Assembly (NCBI GenBank): GCA_023410535.1
Contig: JAEYPR010000031.1
Span: 326,448 to 390,447, forward strand
From: Bacillota bacterium
Lineage (GTDB): Bacteria; Bacillota; UBA4882; UBA8346
Reading direction: 5' to 3'
Length of the DNA stretch: 64,000 nt
This document shows, in pieces, positions 1 to 8,982 of this stretch. The stretch's first letter is position 1, and every line of letters begins with the position of its first letter. The position numbers and the translations under genes were made by a program. Under the pieces are notes generated by a model, which had not been told where the DNA came from, did no database searches, and saw only the letters and a program-made list of their open reading frames with translations.

Positions 1-1
1 C

Positions 2-850
2 CCGGTCCATAAACGGAATTTTGGTTTCGTTTTTCAAAACTACGCGCTGTTTCCCCATTTGAATGTCACGGATAATGTTGCGTTTGGGTTGAAGTTGCGT
101 AAGATCGGCAAAGCTGAGGCCGACCGCAGGGTGGCGGAGATACTGGAGATTGTCGATCTCAAAGAATACGCCAAACGCTTCCCCAAAGAACTTTCCGGCG
201 GACAACGGCAGCGGGTCGCTTTGGCTCGGGCGTTGGTGATCAAACCGGACCTGCTGCTCTTCGATGAACCGTTGAGCAACCTCGATGCCAAACTCCGGGT
301 GAAGATGCGGGTGGAGATCAAACGGATTCAGCAAGAATTGAAAATCACTTCGGTTTATGTCACCCATGACCAGGAAGAGTGTTTCTCGATCTCGGACAAG
401 GTGGCGATCATGAATCAGGGAGTCATCGAACAACTCGACCGGCCGCAGCAAATTTATAAGACCCCGGCCACGGAGTTTGTGGCGCGGTTTGTCGGATTTG
501 AAAACTTTATCGAACTGAAACGCCAATCCGGCCAAGGCGACCGGGGGTTTTATGTCACGGAGACCGGGCATGGTTTTGAAGTTCAGGGAAACCAAGTATG
601 TTTGGGCATCCCATCGGGTAAAGGCGCGATTCGCCCCGATGAGATCCGGATTGTGACCGCGGGGGACGCCGCGGCCAATAACCATGTTGAAGGAACCGTT
701 GGGATCAGTACGTTTTTGGGCAAAGAGTATCAATATATTGTTAATACCAAGTTAGGCCCGTTGGTGGTTAACGGTGACGCGGCGCATGAGTTCCGGCAAG
801 GCGACACTGTGCTTTTATATCTCCCCAAAGAAAAATTAATCTTAGTCTAA
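2..850 (+). CDS. ABC transporter ATP-binding protein, PotA/FbpC-like (5' partial)
   Basis: This is the ATPase subunit of an importer. The reading frame is open from base 2 and already shows the Q-loop region (FVFQNYALFPHL), so the N-terminus and Walker A lie upstream of the window and the TTG at 59 is not a true start. Visible are the signature LSGGQRQRVALARAL, Walker B LLLFDEPLSNLDAKLR, the switch histidine in VTHDQEE, and a C-terminal TOBE-like region of about 120 residues. The fold matches spermidine/putrescine, iron or thiamine importers. The solute-binding gene follows within 15 bp, so the two are one operon and the permeases are probably upstream. Substrate cannot be assigned from sequence alone. 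Confidence 0.95.
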   Translation, partial: PVHKRNFGFVFQNYALFPHLNVTDNVAFGLKLRKIGKAEADRRVAEILEIVDLKEYAKRFPKELSGGQRQRVALARALVIKPDLLLFDEPLSNLDAKLRVKMRVEIKRIQQELKITSVYVTHDQEECFSISDKVAIMNQGVIEQLDRPQQIYKTPATEFVARFVGFENFIELKRQSGQGDRGFYVTETGHGFEVQGNQVCLGIPSGKGAIRPDEIRIVTAGDAAANNHVEGTVGISTFLGKEYQYIVNTKLGPLVVNGDAAHEFRQGDTVLLYLPKEKLILV

Positions 851-864
851 AGAGGTGTTTGAGA

Positions 865-1905
865 GTGAAAAAAGTTACCTGGTTATTCCTACTTTTGCTG
901 ACGTTGAGTTTTGCAATGGGCGTCGGTTTCGCCGCCAATGAACCCCGGACATTGGTCGTCTCGACTTGGGGTTACAACGAGGATCAATTCCGCAAGAATG
1001 TTTTTACCCCGTTTGAAAAAGCCAACAATGTCAAGATCGTGTTGGAAGTCGGTAACAACGGCGAGCGGCTGAACAAGTTGAAGATGATGAAGAACAGCCC
1101 GGTGGACGTGATCTGTCTGGCTGAGTCGTTCGCAATGGACGGCGCCAAAGCCGGCGTGTTCGAGAAGTTCGACGCCAACAAGGTTCCCAATTTGAAAAAC
1201 ATTTACGAAGTTGCCAGACAGCCGGTGAAAGATGGTTACGGCCCGGCTTACACCATGAACCGGACCGGCATCATGTACGACGCCAAAGCGGTTACCAAAC
1301 CGATTAAGTCCTGGGCTGATCTTTGGCGGGCCGATCTGAAACAAAAGATCACCATTCCCGATTTGACCATCACTTCCGGTCCGGCCATCGTTTCCGGCGC
1401 CGCGGTCAAAGCCGGAACGGTCATCGGCAAGCAAGATTCGAAGATCTTCCAACAATTGGTGGCATTGAAACCGAATGTCGTGAAGATCTACAGCAAATCG
1501 TCGGATCTGAACAACATGTTCATCCAGCGGGAAGTTGTGGTCGGCGTCGGGTTGGACTTCGCGTTTCCGAAGATCAAAGAGGCGATTCCAAACGCGGTGT
1601 TTGTCGACCCCAAAGAGGGATCCATTGCTAACCGGAACACCATCAATATCGTGAAAGGTTCTAAAAATGTCGAATTGTCGTATAAGTTTATCGACTGGTG
1701 GTTAAGCGAGCAGGTTCAAAAAGCCAACGCCCTTGACAAGTTGGATTCGCCGGTCAACAAGAAAGTCGTGTTGACCGAGGAACAAGCGGTTGGGTTGACT
1801 TATGGCGATAAAGTGTTCAAGAAGATGAAAACGTTGGATTTTAACTATATCAACGGTGTGATGCCCAAATGGCTCGGTCAATGGAACGAGCAGGTCTCCA
1901 ATTAA
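865..1905 (+). CDS. Extracellular solute-binding protein, PotD/COG0687-like
   Basis: This is the substrate-capturing lipoprotein or secreted protein of the upstream ABC importer. I start it at GTG 865, not TTG 859, because AGAGGTG at 851-857 leaves a 7-base spacer to the GTG but only one base to the TTG. The N-terminus is a signal peptide (MKKVTWLFLLLLTL, then AMGVGFA before ANEPR) without a clear lipobox. The mature part is 320-odd residues with a PotD-like pattern (TLVVSTWGYNEDQFRKNV near the start, NRTGIMYDAKAV in the middle, IDWWLSEQVQ near the end). It is the last gene of its operon, ahead of a strong terminator. Polyamine, iron or another small ligand are all possible. Confidence 0.88.
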   Translation: MKKVTWLFLLLLTLSFAMGVGFAANEPRTLVVSTWGYNEDQFRKNVFTPFEKANNVKIVLEVGNNGERLNKLKMMKNSPVDVICLAESFAMDGAKAGVFEKFDANKVPNLKNIYEVARQPVKDGYGPAYTMNRTGIMYDAKAVTKPIKSWADLWRADLKQKITIPDLTITSGPAIVSGAAVKAGTVIGKQDSKIFQQLVALKPNVVKIYSKSSDLNNMFIQREVVVGVGLDFAFPKIKEAIPNAVFVDPKEGSIANRNTINIVKGSKNVELSYKFIDWWLSEQVQKANALDKLDSPVNKKVVLTEEQAVGLTYGDKVFKKMKTLDFNYINGVMPKWLGQWNEQVSN

Positions 1906-1933
1906 GCTTTCGGGTTTTTGTTGAGAAAAGCGT

Positions 1934-1967
1934 GAAGAGTATCCTGCAATCGGATACTCTTCTTTTT
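1934..1967 (+). terminator. Rho-independent terminator after the ABC operon
   Basis: A perfect 11-bp stem (GAAGAGTATCC pairing with GGATACTCTTC) with a 7-base loop is followed by five T residues. Confidence 0.93.
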
Positions 1968-1988
1968 AACGATCGGAGCTGACGTGAT

Positions 1989-3713
1989 TTGGCTGACATG
2001 GATTTGTTGATTCAGGGCGGACAGGTATTCAACGTGTATCTAAAAAAGTTTCGCCCCGTCGATATCGTGGTGAATGACGGCATGATTGCGTTTGTCGGCG
2101 ATGCTGCGGCGTTGGATTTTGATTACCGGATGACCGTGACGGCGGCGGGGAAATTCATCGTGCCGGGATTGATCGATATTCACATGCATATTGAGAGTTC
2201 CATGGCTACGCCGCTGGCCTTTGCGGCCGAAGTCATTAAACACGGGGTAACCAGCATTGTCTCGGAACCCCATGAGATCGCCAATGTTTTTGGGATTGAA
2301 GGAGTCCGGGAGATGATTAAGGCGGGAGCCGGCGCGGTGGTTGACGTCTTTTACGGGGTTCCCAGTTCGGTACCGTCAACGACCCCGGAGTTCGAGACCA
2401 CCGGCGCGGAGATCGGCCTGATCGAGTTGGCCGAACTGATGCGGGAAGACCGGGTGATTTGCCTTGGCGAAGTGATGAACTGTTATGACCTGATCCATGG
2501 ACAGGATACCAAAACCCATCAGTTCCTCGAATTTTGCCGGAGCGAATACGGTCACTTGCCGATCGAAGGGCATTGCAACCGAGTCTCCGGCTTCGGGTTG
2601 GCTAAGGTTCTGGCGGCCGGAGTCACCTCGGACCATACCCAGCAGACCGTAGCGACACTGGCGGAGAAACTGGCGGCGGGGATGTTCATCGAGTTACAGG
2701 AGAAGTCGCTGAACCAAGCGAACGTCGCCTATATCGTAACCAATGACCTTTACGAACAAGTCGCTCTGGTCACCGATGATGTCATGGCTGATAAACTGGT
2801 TCACCACGGCCATCTCGACCGGTTGATTCAGAAAGCGGTGGCGTTGGGGATGCCGGTGGAACAAGCGATCTATTGCGCCACCTATACGCCGGCGCGCCGG
2901 ATGAACCTGCATGACCGGGGCAGTATCGCCCCGGGGAAAATCGCCGATCTGGTTTTCCTGAATGACCCGGAGCAGTTTACGATCCAGGCTGTCTACAAAC
3001 GGGGAGCGGCGGTAAGCTCCCTTGACCTGACGGCAAAGCCACCGGAACTTTCGTATCGTTTCCCGGAAACCTATTATCACAGCATTCAACGGTCGCCGGT
3101 TACAACGGACGATTTGCTTCTCGCCTGCGACCGCCCTGACGGGCCGGTCCGTTGCCGGATCATCAAAGTTCAGGACGGGACGACGGCAACCGAGGAGATG
3201 GTGGCCGAGGTTGCGGTGCGGGACGGCAGGCTGGATTGGGAGAGTTCGCCGTATTGCTTGATCGCGGTCTTGGAACGTTACGGCAAAAATAACAATATCG
3301 GCTTGGGACTGGTCACCGGCGCGACCATCAAACGCGGCGCGGTGGCGGCCTCCTACGCCCATGACCATCATAACATTCTGGCGGTAGGGAAGTCGTTACC
3401 CGACATCATCCTGGCCATCAATACGGTGATCGAACGGCAAGGCGGTTATTTTGTGGTTGAGGATGGACAGGTGCAGGCAGGGATTGAACTGCCGATCGGC
3501 GGCATCCTTTCCGCCAAGGATTTGCCGAGCATCGGCCGGGAGCTGGCGGCGGTCACCGCGGCTATGCGGGAATTAGGATATGAGCATTATAACCCGGTAA
3601 TGTCCTTCAGCACCCAAGGGTTGCCGGTCAGCCCGCTGTTGAAGATCACGGACCGGGGCTTAATCCGGTATGACCGGAAACAACTTGTTGATATATTAGC
3701 GGAGGAAATTTAA
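1989..3713 (+). CDS. ade: Adenine deaminase
   Basis: It converts adenine to hypoxanthine and ammonia in purine salvage (amidohydrolase superfamily, cytosolic). The 574 residues match the family's usual length. The metal site motif IDIHMHIESS (near residue 63), SEPHEIANVFG, EGHCN, TSDHT and ALVTDDVMADK are all present. The C-terminal domain has the family's AHDHHNILAVG block and GGIL. I keep the TTG start at 1989: GGAG at 1975-1978 sits about 10 bases upstream, while the in-frame ATG at 1998 would be 19 bases away. The next gene starts directly after the stop codon, so the pair is co-transcribed for base/nucleoside salvage. Confidence 0.95.
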   Translation: MADMDLLIQGGQVFNVYLKKFRPVDIVVNDGMIAFVGDAAALDFDYRMTVTAAGKFIVPGLIDIHMHIESSMATPLAFAAEVIKHGVTSIVSEPHEIANVFGIEGVREMIKAGAGAVVDVFYGVPSSVPSTTPEFETTGAEIGLIELAELMREDRVICLGEVMNCYDLIHGQDTKTHQFLEFCRSEYGHLPIEGHCNRVSGFGLAKVLAAGVTSDHTQQTVATLAEKLAAGMFIELQEKSLNQANVAYIVTNDLYEQVALVTDDVMADKLVHHGHLDRLIQKAVALGMPVEQAIYCATYTPARRMNLHDRGSIAPGKIADLVFLNDPEQFTIQAVYKRGAAVSSLDLTAKPPELSYRFPETYYHSIQRSPVTTDDLLLACDRPDGPVRCRIIKVQDGTTATEEMVAEVAVRDGRLDWESSPYCLIAVLERYGKNNNIGLGLVTGATIKRGAVAASYAHDHHNILAVGKSLPDIILAINTVIERQGGYFVVEDGQVQAGIELPIGGILSAKDLPSIGRELAAVTAAMRELGYEHYNPVMSFSTQGLPVSPLLKITDRGLIRYDRKQLVDILAEEI

Positions 3714-4460
3714 ATGGCTTATGACAGCACCTTGCAGAAACACATCCGTTGTAAACAGGGAGATGTTGCCGAATATGTGTTAATCCCCGGCGATCCGGCC
3801 CGGGCGGAGCGGATTGCCAAGTGTTTTGACACGTACGAGAAAGTAGCGGAAAACCGGGAATATGTCGTTTTCACCGGATTTAAGGACGGAGTGCGGATCA
3901 GCGCCTGTTCGACCGGTATCGGCGGTCCTTCCACCGCCATCGCCATGGAAGAATTAGCGAAGATCGGCGCCCATACCTTTATCCGGGTTGGTTCGGCCGG
4001 CGGCCGCAAAGAACACCTACCGGTAGGCAGCGTGGTCGTGGTGAACGCCGCCGTGAAAGCCGACGGTACCAGCAATGCTTATCTGCCGGCAATTCATCCG
4101 GCGGTCGCCGATGTAAAGGTGACTTCCGCTTTAATGGAAGCGGCCCAAACGCTGTTAGGCGAAGTCCCCTTTTTCACCGGGGTCAGTTACAGCCGCGACG
4201 CCTTTTATGTCCAAAACCCCGAACTGAACGAGCTATTTAAAGATACCGATGTCACGGTCTCCGAGATGGAGTGCGCGACGGTTTTTGCGGTAGGGTCGAA
4301 ACGGAACTTACGGACCGGCGCCATTGTTGGGACTGACTCCAATATCTTTCTCAAGCAGCAATTGCCGCTAGAGGAGAAAGAACGGCTTTATTACGCGGCG
4401 GAGAAAAATACCATCGCGATCGCCATCGCGGCAGTAGTGGAGTTGGCGAAGCAGGGATAA
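3714..4460 (+). CDS. Nucleoside phosphorylase, uridine phosphorylase type
   Basis: It cleaves nucleosides with phosphate to give the free base and (deoxy)ribose-1-phosphate. The 248 residues are the size of Udp/DeoD enzymes. Family motifs seen: the phosphate loop LIPGDPARAERIA (about residue 22), CSTGIGGPSTAIAMEEL (about 64-80), RVGSAGG, and EMECAT, which corresponds to the EMESAT of Udp and contacts the ribose. The ATG abuts the ade stop codon, with GGAGGAAA just upstream, so translation is probably coupled. The CSTGIGGPS block favours the uridine phosphorylase subgroup, but the partner ade would also suit a purine substrate, so specificity is left open. Confidence 0.88.
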   Translation: MAYDSTLQKHIRCKQGDVAEYVLIPGDPARAERIAKCFDTYEKVAENREYVVFTGFKDGVRISACSTGIGGPSTAIAMEELAKIGAHTFIRVGSAGGRKEHLPVGSVVVVNAAVKADGTSNAYLPAIHPAVADVKVTSALMEAAQTLLGEVPFFTGVSYSRDAFYVQNPELNELFKDTDVTVSEMECATVFAVGSKRNLRTGAIVGTDSNIFLKQQLPLEEKERLYYAAEKNTIAIAIAAVVELAKQG

Positions 4461-4491
4461 ACAAGGAAGAAAGGATCTGTGACACTACAAA

Positions 4492-4515
4492 CGCCCAGGG
4501 TTTTATCCCTGGGCG
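4492..4515. terminator. Strong hairpin between convergent genes
   Basis: A perfect 9-bp stem, CGCCCAGGG with CCCTGGGCG, and a 6-base loop. It lies between the nucleoside phosphorylase and the convergent CorC-like gene. There is no T-run on either side, so it may act as a weak or bidirectional terminator, or as an mRNA 3' stabiliser. Confidence 0.5.
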
Positions 4516-4583
4516 ATGATTTGCTATCGATTTAGGTGAAATATGTCGTTGTCAAGATATCTGAAATATCGTGCGACATCTAG

Positions 4584-5879
4584 CTATCTCCGGCACGCTT
4601 TCACGCGGGTGATCCGCCGCTCTTCCACCGCCTCGACTTTAAACACCACTTTTTCCGCTTCGATCACCGGGGTTTCCCCGGCCCGGGGAATCCGGCCCAA
4701 CTTGCTGACTAAATATCCGCTTAACGTGTCAAACCGGGTTGACGGTAGATTGATGCCGAGTAATTTATTGACGTCTTCCACGGCGACCGTGCCGTCGATC
4801 AGATAGGTGTCCTCGTCAACCTTTTCAAACTCCGTTTCTTCCTCGTCGTTTTCGTCGAAGATGTTGCCGACGATCTCTTCCAACAGATCCTCGATGGAGA
4901 CAATCCCGGCCGTGCCGCCGTATTCGTCGACGACCACCGCCAGATGGATCCGGTGTTTCTGCAACTCGCGGAGGAGGTCGTTGTTTTTCTTGGACTCGGG
5001 GACATAATACGGTTCCTTAATCAACCCCGCGAGACGGATCTCCACCGTATTCGGCTGTTTAAGCAGCGGGATCAAATCCCGGGTATGCAAGATGCCAACG
5101 ATGTTGTCCAGCGACTCTTGGTAGACCGGTATCCGGGAGAACTGCTCCTGAATCACGATCTGTAAGATCTGGTCGCGACTGGCGTCGAGGGGTAGGGCGA
5201 CCATCTCGGTGCGGTGAGTCATCACTTCCGAAACCGCAGTGTTGTCGAAGTCGAAGATGTTGTCGATCATCTCCTTTTCAGCGCTGGGGATCACGCCTTT
5301 TTGTTGACCGACGTCGACCATTAAACGGATCTCTTCTTCGGTGATCCGTTCCTCTTCCAAGGCGGGGTTGATGCCGAACAGCCGCAGTACCAGATTGGTG
5401 GAGAGACTCAACAGTTTGATGAACGGTTTGGCGAGCAGGTAAATGACGCGTAGCGGTTGAATCGTCCGGCGCGAGATGGCGTCGGGATTTTTCATCGCTA
5501 AACGTTTCGGGACCAGTTCGCCAAGGACCAAGGAGAAATAGGAGAGGGAGAGCGTGATGATAATGACCGCGATTAATTTAAGCACCGAACGGCTGACCGG
5601 CAATCCCAAGCCATCCAATAGGTCGACCAAGGCGTCGGAGAAACTCTCCGAAGCAACCGCGCTGGCTAATAAACCGGATAAGGTAACCCCGACTTGAATG
5701 GTTGCCAGGAATTGACTGGGTTCCCGTAACAGGTTGTAGATGAGTTTGGCTTTCTTATCGCCCTGCTCGGCGGTTTTCCGTAACTTTTGATCGTTTAAGG
5801 AAATGATCGCGATCTCCGAGGCGGCAAAGAAAGCGTTGATCGCCACTAAAAATAGTAAGATGAATGCCTGAAAAAGCAT
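4584..5879 (-). CDS. Hemolysin-type CNNM/CBS/CorC_HlyC membrane protein
   Basis: A membrane protein of the CorC/HlyC (YhdP/YugS) group, implicated in Mg/Co efflux or metal homeostasis. I start it at the ATG 5877-5879 (MLFQAFILLFLVAINAFFAASE), since the 45 upstream codons lack hydrophobic or family sequence. The DUF21 membrane domain with 3-4 helices covers about residues 1-180. A CBS pair follows (VSEVMTHRTEMVALPL, and the HLAVVVDEYGGTAGIVSIEDLLEEIVG motif region). The C-terminal CorC_HlyC domain has the typical DGTVAVEDVN and LSGYLVSKLGRIP segments. About 431 residues is the normal length. It stands alone, convergent with the salvage genes and divergent from the aldolase gene. Confidence 0.92.
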   Translation of the reverse strand: MLFQAFILLFLVAINAFFAASEIAIISLNDQKLRKTAEQGDKKAKLIYNLLREPSQFLATIQVGVTLSGLLASAVASESFSDALVDLLDGLGLPVSRSVLKLIAVIIITLSLSYFSLVLGELVPKRLAMKNPDAISRRTIQPLRVIYLLAKPFIKLLSLSTNLVLRLFGINPALEEERITEEEIRLMVDVGQQKGVIPSAEKEMIDNIFDFDNTAVSEVMTHRTEMVALPLDASRDQILQIVIQEQFSRIPVYQESLDNIVGILHTRDLIPLLKQPNTVEIRLAGLIKEPYYVPESKKNNDLLRELQKHRIHLAVVVDEYGGTAGIVSIEDLLEEIVGNIFDENDEEETEFEKVDEDTYLIDGTVAVEDVNKLLGINLPSTRFDTLSGYLVSKLGRIPRAGETPVIEAEKVVFKVEAVEERRITRVKACRR

Positions 5880-6037
5880 CCCGCCGTTTGTCGTCTGTAC
5901 CGACTCCTTTTTAAGAATAATATGTGCAGGGGGTGGGTTCAAAAATACTACGTTTCTTGAATCAAAGTTCGCAGGTTTCAACCGATTGGTAGCGAATAAT
6001 TGTTTAAACAGCAACAGTGGCTACAGGGAGGCAACAA

Positions 6038-6934
6038 ATGCTACAAGGGGTCATCACCCCAATCATTACCGTTTTTGACGATGCGGGGCGATTGGATTAT
6101 CAAGGAAACGCGCTGCTCATTAACCGCTTGATCGAGCAGGGGGTTAACGGGATCCTCTTTCAAGGCAGCATCGGTGAGTTTTTCAATCTTACCATGCCCG
6201 AGAAGAAAGCGTTTATAGACTTCGCAGTGGCGACAGTCAACCGACGAGTACCCGTATTGATCGGCACCGGCGGCACCGTGGTCGATGAAGTCGTGGAATT
6301 AACCCAATACGCGGACCGTGCCGGCGCCGATTATGCCGTAGCGATATCGCCTTACTATTTTAAATTGGATGAAGAAAGTTTGTACCGCTATTATGCTGCT
6401 GTTGCTCAAGCGTCGGACCTGCCGTTGCTCCTTTACAATTTCCCGGACCGGACCGCGGTCGATCTCGGTCCGCAGCTGGTTTTGAGACTGGCTCAGGATT
6501 TCCCGACAATTGTGGGGATTAAAGATACGGTGGATAACATTAGCCATACCCGGAAACTGATTCAGACAGTCAAGAGCCAATTGCCGCAGTTTACGGTCTT
6601 CTCCGGTTTCGACGAATATTTCATCCCCAATCTAAACGGCGGCGGCAACGGTTTAATCGGCGGGCTCTCCAATTTGGCGCCGCAACTGTTTGTCCGGCAA
6701 TATCAGGCATATCGAGATGGTGACTTGCAAACCGTGGCCGAACTCCAACGGCGGATCAACGGGTTGATGGGATTATACGATGTCTCGCAACCGTTTGTCA
6801 CGGCAATTAAGGCCGCCGCCGCATGTATCGTTGCCGGAATCGGCCCGGCGGCGCGCAAACCGGCGGGCCGATTGGGAGCGGAACAGCTGCAACAAATTCG
6901 GAGCATCCTTGGACAAGCCGGCCTGCTCAAATGA
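6038..6934 (+). CDS. DapA-family aldolase/lyase (likely 2-keto-3-deoxy sugar-acid aldolase)
   Basis: A class I (Schiff-base) aldolase of the dihydrodipicolinate synthase/N-acetylneuraminate lyase superfamily. I start at ATG 6038: GGGAGG at 6026-6031 gives a 6-base spacer. Catalytic Lys162 (GIKDT) and Tyr133 (LLLYNFP) are present, and FQGSIGEFF at 42-50 replaces the GGTGE-type loop of true DapA. The IlvD/Edd-type dehydratase follows within 41 bp. E. coli has the same kind of pair (yagE-yagF, yjhH-yjhG), where the aldolase splits 2-dehydro-3-deoxy-pentonate into pyruvate and glycolaldehyde. I infer a sugar-acid role here rather than lysine synthesis. Confidence 0.85.
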   Translation: MLQGVITPIITVFDDAGRLDYQGNALLINRLIEQGVNGILFQGSIGEFFNLTMPEKKAFIDFAVATVNRRVPVLIGTGGTVVDEVVELTQYADRAGADYAVAISPYYFKLDEESLYRYYAAVAQASDLPLLLYNFPDRTAVDLGPQLVLRLAQDFPTIVGIKDTVDNISHTRKLIQTVKSQLPQFTVFSGFDEYFIPNLNGGGNGLIGGLSNLAPQLFVRQYQAYRDGDLQTVAELQRRINGLMGLYDVSQPFVTAIKAAAACIVAGIGPAARKPAGRLGAEQLQQIRSILGQAGLLK

Positions 6935-6975
6935 AAACGGGTCGTGGGAAACAACGGCAAAGCGAGGAAACTGAC

Positions 6976-8709
6976 ATGACTAACGGCAAAGAACCGTTAA
7001 GCAATAAGGAACGACGGTTATGGTCCCAATTTGACGCGTTACAGTTGGGGATGGATTGGGATGAAGCGGATATCAAAAAACCGCAGATCTTGATTGACGA
7101 CGTCTTTGGCGACAGCCACCCGGGCAGCAGTCATCTCCATGAGCTCAACCGGCAGGCGGCGATCGGCGTCTATGAGATGGGTGGCAAACCGGGGCGGTTT
7201 CATGTGACTGATATCTGTGACGGTTGCGCTCAAGGACACGACGGGATGAATTATGTGTTGGCCTCCAGGGAAGCCATCGCCGATATGGTGGAAATCCACG
7301 GGTCGTTCGTGCCCTGGGACGGCGTAGTCTTGATCTCGTCCTGCGATAAATCGATTCCCGCGCATTTAATGGCGGCGGCCCGGTTGAACCGGCCGACCAT
7401 CTTCGTTCCCGGCGGCAGCATGCGTCCGGGGCCGGGCATGTCAACCTCGATTAAGGCTGGGGAGATCTCGTTGCGCGAGAAAAAGCAAGACCAAATTACG
7501 CCGGCTGAGATTCGCGACTTTAAACTGACCGGCTGTCCTTCGGTGGGCGCCTGTCAGTTTCTCGGGACCGCCAGTACCATGCAGTGTATGGCGGAGGCGT
7601 TGGGTTTGGCGTTGCCGGGAAGCGCGTTAGCTCCCGCGACGATGCGCGATATTTTAGCCTTGGCCCGTTGGGCCGGCAAACAGATCATGATCTTGGCCGA
7701 ACGCGGCATCACCGTATCCCAGATTTTGACGCCGGCGGCGTTCGAAAATGCGATCAAAGTTCACGCGGCGATCGGCGGCTCCACCAATGCTACGTTGCAT
7801 CTGCCGGCGATTGCGCGGGAGTTGGGAATCGAACTCCAGCCGGAGCTCTTTGACCGCATCAACCGGAAGATTCCCCACATTGGCAATATCTATCCGGCCG
7901 GCCAGTATCCGACTGAAGCGTTCTGGTTCGCCGGCGCGGTGCCTATGGTGCAACTGCTGCTTAAGGATTATCTGGATCTTGAGGTGCTGACGGTCACGGG
8001 GCAGACCTTGGGTAAAAACTTGCAATCGTTGGAAACGGACGGGTTCTTTGAGCGGAATTTGGGGTACCTGAGCAACTACGGACTCCGTCGCGAACAGGTG
8101 ATCAAGCCGGTTGCCACTACTGCCGAGCTGGGTTCGATCGCGATTCTCAAAGGAAACTTAGCCCCCGAAGGCGCAGTGGTCAAATATGCCGCCATCACGA
8201 AAGAAATGTTATGCCATGTGGGCCCAGCCCGGGTTTTCGACTCCGAGGAAGCGTGTTATCAGGCAGTGGTCGACGCCACCGTTGCGCCAGGTGTAGTGTT
8301 GATCATCCGGCACGAGGGACCCCGCGGTTCGGGGATGCCGGAAATGCTGATGACCACCGAGGCAATTGTCTGCGATGAACGGTTGAACGGGTCGACCGTA
8401 TTGGTCACGGACGGCCGCTTCTCGGGCGGCACACGCGGTCCATGCGTCGGGCATGTTTCGCCGGAGGCGGCGGTGGGCGGACCGATTGCTTTGGTCGTAG
8501 ACGGGGATTTGATCGAATTGGATATTCCCAACCGACGATTGAACATTGTCGGAGTGGCGGGGGAACCTTGTGATGAGTCGACGGTTTTAGCTGTGTTGGA
8601 ACAGCGCCGCAGTGTTTGGAAAGCCCCGCAAGGGAAGCGGCGGCGCGGGGTTTTTAAACGATATACCGAACGGGCGCTCTCAGCCATGCAGGGAGCAGGT
8701 TTGGAATGA
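6976..8709 (+). CDS. IlvD/Edd-family dehydratase (sugar-acid dehydratase, YjhG/YagF-like)
   Basis: An iron-sulfur dehydratase that removes water from a 2,3-dihydroxy acid to give the 2-keto-3-deoxy acid. ATG 6976 has GAGGA 7 bases upstream and gives 577 residues, normal for the family. Cluster cysteines are in DICDGCAQGHDGM, SSCDKSIPAH and GACQFLGTASTM. The CQFLGTA block is closer to what I recall of xylonate dehydratases YjhG/YagF than to the GGMYTANTM of biosynthetic IlvD. IGGSTNATLHLPA and the C-terminal VTDGRFSGGTRGPCVGHVSPEAA are also present. It is the second gene of a two-gene operon with the aldolase. Branched-chain amino-acid IlvD is the alternative, but no ilv gene is nearby. Confidence 0.85.
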   Translation: MTNGKEPLSNKERRLWSQFDALQLGMDWDEADIKKPQILIDDVFGDSHPGSSHLHELNRQAAIGVYEMGGKPGRFHVTDICDGCAQGHDGMNYVLASREAIADMVEIHGSFVPWDGVVLISSCDKSIPAHLMAAARLNRPTIFVPGGSMRPGPGMSTSIKAGEISLREKKQDQITPAEIRDFKLTGCPSVGACQFLGTASTMQCMAEALGLALPGSALAPATMRDILALARWAGKQIMILAERGITVSQILTPAAFENAIKVHAAIGGSTNATLHLPAIARELGIELQPELFDRINRKIPHIGNIYPAGQYPTEAFWFAGAVPMVQLLLKDYLDLEVLTVTGQTLGKNLQSLETDGFFERNLGYLSNYGLRREQVIKPVATTAELGSIAILKGNLAPEGAVVKYAAITKEMLCHVGPARVFDSEEACYQAVVDATVAPGVVLIIRHEGPRGSGMPEMLMTTEAIVCDERLNGSTVLVTDGRFSGGTRGPCVGHVSPEAAVGGPIALVVDGDLIELDIPNRRLNIVGVAGEPCDESTVLAVLEQRRSVWKAPQGKRRRGVFKRYTERALSAMQGAGLE

Positions 8710-8797
8710 ATTTTTCCAAAATTGGGAACTACTATCCGGGCAGGCCATTGTCGTGGGACGCAATGGTTTGATTTTTGGTGAGTTTTCTAGTCTTTGC

Positions 8798-8833
8798 AGG
8801 TTAACTTTTCAAAAAGGCGAAACAATATAGATA
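8798..8833. promoter_or_regulatory. Two-block conserved element, copy 1 (upstream of rnj)
   Basis: AGGTTAACT, then 14 bases, then AACAATATAGATA. The same two blocks with exactly the same spacing lie at 12822-12857, upstream of lpd. Within the otherwise featureless 273-bp gap before rnj this is the only signal I see. It could be a promoter (TTAACT as -35, with an A/T-rich -10) or a regulator site. Confidence 0.45.
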
Positions 8834-8982
8834 TGGGAATCGTTATATTGAATGGGACGTATTCGCTACATCGATTTGATATATAAAGGAATTGCAGATT
8901 CGGACGAATTAGGCAATTTCTTTAAAATAAATAAAATAAGCAAAAATAAGTAAAAACGATTATATGGATTCAGGAGATTATT

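Noticed and set aside
5880..6014. N-terminal extension of the CorC/HlyC protein
   Set aside because: The 45 extra codons from a TTG at 6014 lie over the neighbour's promoter region and have no hydrophobic or family character.
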